Shown here one piece after another: positions 62,348 through 64,000 of a DNA stretch of 64,000 bases. Origin of the DNA: Acinetobacter lwoffii (GTDB lineage: Bacteria > Pseudomonadota > Gammaproteobacteria > Pseudomonadales > Moraxellaceae); contig NZ_DCLL01000035.1 of assembly GCF_002321025.1 (NCBI RefSeq), positions 21,326 to 85,325 on the forward strand, read 5' to 3'. The notes under the pieces are model-generated. The model saw only the letters and a program-made list of their open reading frames with translations, did no database searches and was not told where the DNA came from. Position numbers and translations under genes: made by a program. Numbering within the stretch: position 1 is the first letter of the stretch; each line of letters begins with the position of its first letter.

Positions 62348-63799
62348 TTAGATCAAGACTTTTCGTTCAGAAGATGAAGGAATATGTAACGATTCACGAT
62401 ATTTCGCCACTGTACGTCGTGCCACATCAATGCCCTCATCTTTTAACATATTAGCAATTGCATTATCAGACAGAGGCTTACGGGCATTTTCTTCGGAAAT
62501 CAGTTTTTTGATTTTGGCACGAATAGCAGTAGAAGATGCTTCACCACCTGAAGTCGTGCCAACGTGACTCGAGAAGAAATATTTCAACTCGAACAATCCA
62601 CGTGGGGTCAGCATATATTTATTGGTGGTTACGCGCGAAACTGTAGATTCATGCAATTCAACTTCTTCGGCAATATCTCTTAAAACCAGAGGTTTCATGC
62701 CTTCCGCCCCAATTTCCAAGAACATTTTTTGATGCTCCACAATACAAGTCGCGACTTTCAATAATGTTTTATGCCGCTCATCGATACTTTTAATGAAGTT
62801 CTTCGCTTCCAGCATCTGATTACGCAAGTACTGATTATCATCGCTTTGATCTGCACGACGAATCATTTTGGCATAAAAAGAATTGACGCGTAACTTCGGC
62901 AGTACATCCGAGTTTAAATTGACTTGCCAGCAGTTATTCTTTTTCATCACCACGACATCTGGCACCTGATAATCTGATTCCTTGTTTTCAAATTCCAGCC
63001 CCGGGTGCGGTTTCAATGTTTTTAGCAAATCTACGGCACAGCGCAACTGCTCTGGATTTAAGCCAGTCTGTTTGATCAGCTTAGGAAGCTCATTGGTGAT
63101 TAATAATTCATAATGTTGCAGAAGTTTGATCCCATCATTTCGGCAAGGTGTTGATGTAGGTAAATTATCAAGTTGGACCAATAGGCATTCTGCCAAGCTT
63201 CTAGAACCTACACCTACCGGATCCAAACGCTGGATATGCTTTAATACAACGGCAACCTCATCATCTTCAATTTCTTCTTCAGACCCCATAGAAGAGAGTA
63301 AATGTTGTACTGATGCAGTAATTTCACTCAACTCAGCATCTAAAAAACCTTTGTCATCCAAAGAATCGACGATGCAATAAGCGATTAATTTATCAACCTG
63401 TGAAAAATTCAACAGATTAATTTGTTCTAGCATATATTCCTGCAGGCTCTGATGCCCTTGACGATTATCTTCACGCTCTTCGAACTCGGCTGCCCCCAGA
63501 CTTGTAGGTTGATGGGTATAGACATCATCCCAATCAGTATCTACAGGTAAGTCATCAGGCAGATGATCGGCATTAAGTTCATTGGTTAGATCGTGATTTT
63601 CATTATTTGATTCAATTGTAGATAAGCTTTCAAGGGTAATTTGCTCTTCAACTTTTTCTAATAGAGGATTACTATCAAGTTGCAACTGAACTTCTTGTTC
63701 CAATTCCAGACTTGAAAGTTGTAATAGCCGAATTGCTTGCTGTAATTGTGGAGTTAATGACAGCGAGTTCGCAATTTTTATGCCCACTGATAATCTCAT
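62348..63799 (-). CDS. rpoN: RNA polymerase sigma-54 factor
   Basis: A 483-residue sigma-N. The Gln/Leu-rich region I is at the start (LTPQLQQAIRLLQLSSLELE, about residues 16-35), an acidic region II follows (about 55-120), then the core-binding domain. The DNA-binding part has a helix-turn-helix (IAEEVELHESTVSRVTTNKY, about 373-392) and the RpoN box ARRTVAKYRESLHIPSS (about 460-476). Length and order are standard. It probably transcribes alone because a terminator lies before hpf and another precedes it. Confidence 0.97.
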   Translation of the reverse strand: MRLSVGIKIANSLSLTPQLQQAIRLLQLSSLELEQEVQLQLDSNPLLEKVEEQITLESLSTIESNNENHDLTNELNADHLPDDLPVDTDWDDVYTHQPTSLGAAEFEEREDNRQGHQSLQEYMLEQINLLNFSQVDKLIAYCIVDSLDDKGFLDAELSEITASVQHLLSSMGSEEEIEDDEVAVVLKHIQRLDPVGVGSRSLAECLLVQLDNLPTSTPCRNDGIKLLQHYELLITNELPKLIKQTGLNPEQLRCAVDLLKTLKPHPGLEFENKESDYQVPDVVVMKKNNCWQVNLNSDVLPKLRVNSFYAKMIRRADQSDDNQYLRNQMLEAKNFIKSIDERHKTLLKVATCIVEHQKMFLEIGAEGMKPLVLRDIAEEVELHESTVSRVTTNKYMLTPRGLFELKYFFSSHVGTTSGGEASSTAIRAKIKKLISEENARKPLSDNAIANMLKDEGIDVARRTVAKYRESLHIPSSSERKVLI

Positions 63800-63951
63800 T
63801 GTTACCCCCTTAATAGAAAATCCCGTTTTATAAGCAATTTTTATGCCGTTTTATTTTTTATAACACAGATTTACCAAAAAACATACAAATTGGATTTTAA
63901 ATTTCTAGCCTTTCGCGACTAATAATTGTTTAAATACTTAATTTTTCGCAT

Positions 63952-63987
63952 AAAAAAATCCCCCTCTGCCTTGGCGGAAGGGGATTT
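63952..63987. terminator. Intrinsic terminator upstream of rpoN
   Basis: AAATCCCCCTCTGCC and GGCGGAAGGGGATTT form a nearly perfect stem, with a T7 run on the minus strand. It probably ends a leftward gene beyond the right edge of the window. The stretch between it and rpoN (63800-63951) shows no gene. Confidence 0.85.
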
Positions 63988-64000
63988 CGAATAATGAGCT

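Noticed and set aside
1..64000. Insertion sequences, prophage, integron, toxin-antitoxin or restriction genes
   Set aside because: I looked for transposase, integrase, recombinase, methylase and small paired frames on both strands and saw none; the window is core chromosome.

Overview
The window looks like chromosomal DNA from an Acinetobacter species (Gammaproteobacteria, Moraxellaceae). The basis is moderately AT-rich DNA, the smc-zipA-ligA cluster, a phenylacetate cluster with divergent paaZ, the six-gene filABCDEF cluster known from Acinetobacter, and the ibaG-murA-hisG-hisD-hisC layout. I see no tRNA, rRNA, CRISPR array, transposase, integrase or prophage gene. Coding density is high and most genes are ordinary core genes. 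Species cannot be fixed from the window.

Layout. 1-3.4 kb: the tail of exbD, a bacterioferritin that lacks the haem-ligand Met, an NAD(P)-dependent reductase and rlmF. 3.6-10.9 kb (minus strand): a gntR-smc-zipA-ligA run for chromosome organisation, division and DNA ligation. 11-18 kb: a TauE/SafE permease, birA-coaX (cofactor enzymes), two RBBP9-like hydrolases (one apparently without its nucleophile), ffh, a CcsA/YpjD-type membrane protein and a methyltransferase. 18.1-33.2 kb: the complete aerobic phenylacetate (phenylacetyl-CoA epoxide) pathway. paaABCDEFGHJKXY reads leftward, paaZ reads rightward, and an MFS transporter follows. Three copies of a two-part element, (T/C)GA(T/A)AC-N27-GTATCA, lie before paaA, paaZ and the MFS gene; I read them as PaaX operators that make the transporter part of the regulon.

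33.4-46.8 kb: housekeeping and stress genes (dusC, NERD protein, ogt, sugE/gdx, rpe, DUF2218, M48 protease, DUF898, fghA, C13 protease, rsmJ, uppP, tsaB, gamma-carbonic-anhydrase-like protein, two Nudix enzymes). Two non-coding elements stand out: a guanidine-II (mini-ykkC) riboswitch before sugE, and six tandem 12-bp DnaA-box-like units downstream of rpe.

46.9-55.1 kb: the fil cluster (filA to filF, minus strand). It encodes a secreted protein, a C39-peptidase-like protein, two outer-membrane beta-barrel proteins, a periplasmic protein with a VQP repeat tract and a large lipoprotein. The set of parts resembles the Pseudomonas Fap functional-amyloid machinery, and a strong terminator behind filA would set high filA against low filB-F expression. 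This is the best candidate for a poorly characterised system here. 55.3-64 kb: pabB, hisC, hisD, hisG, murA, ibaG, hpf and rpoN, with REP-like inverted repeats on both sides of hisC.
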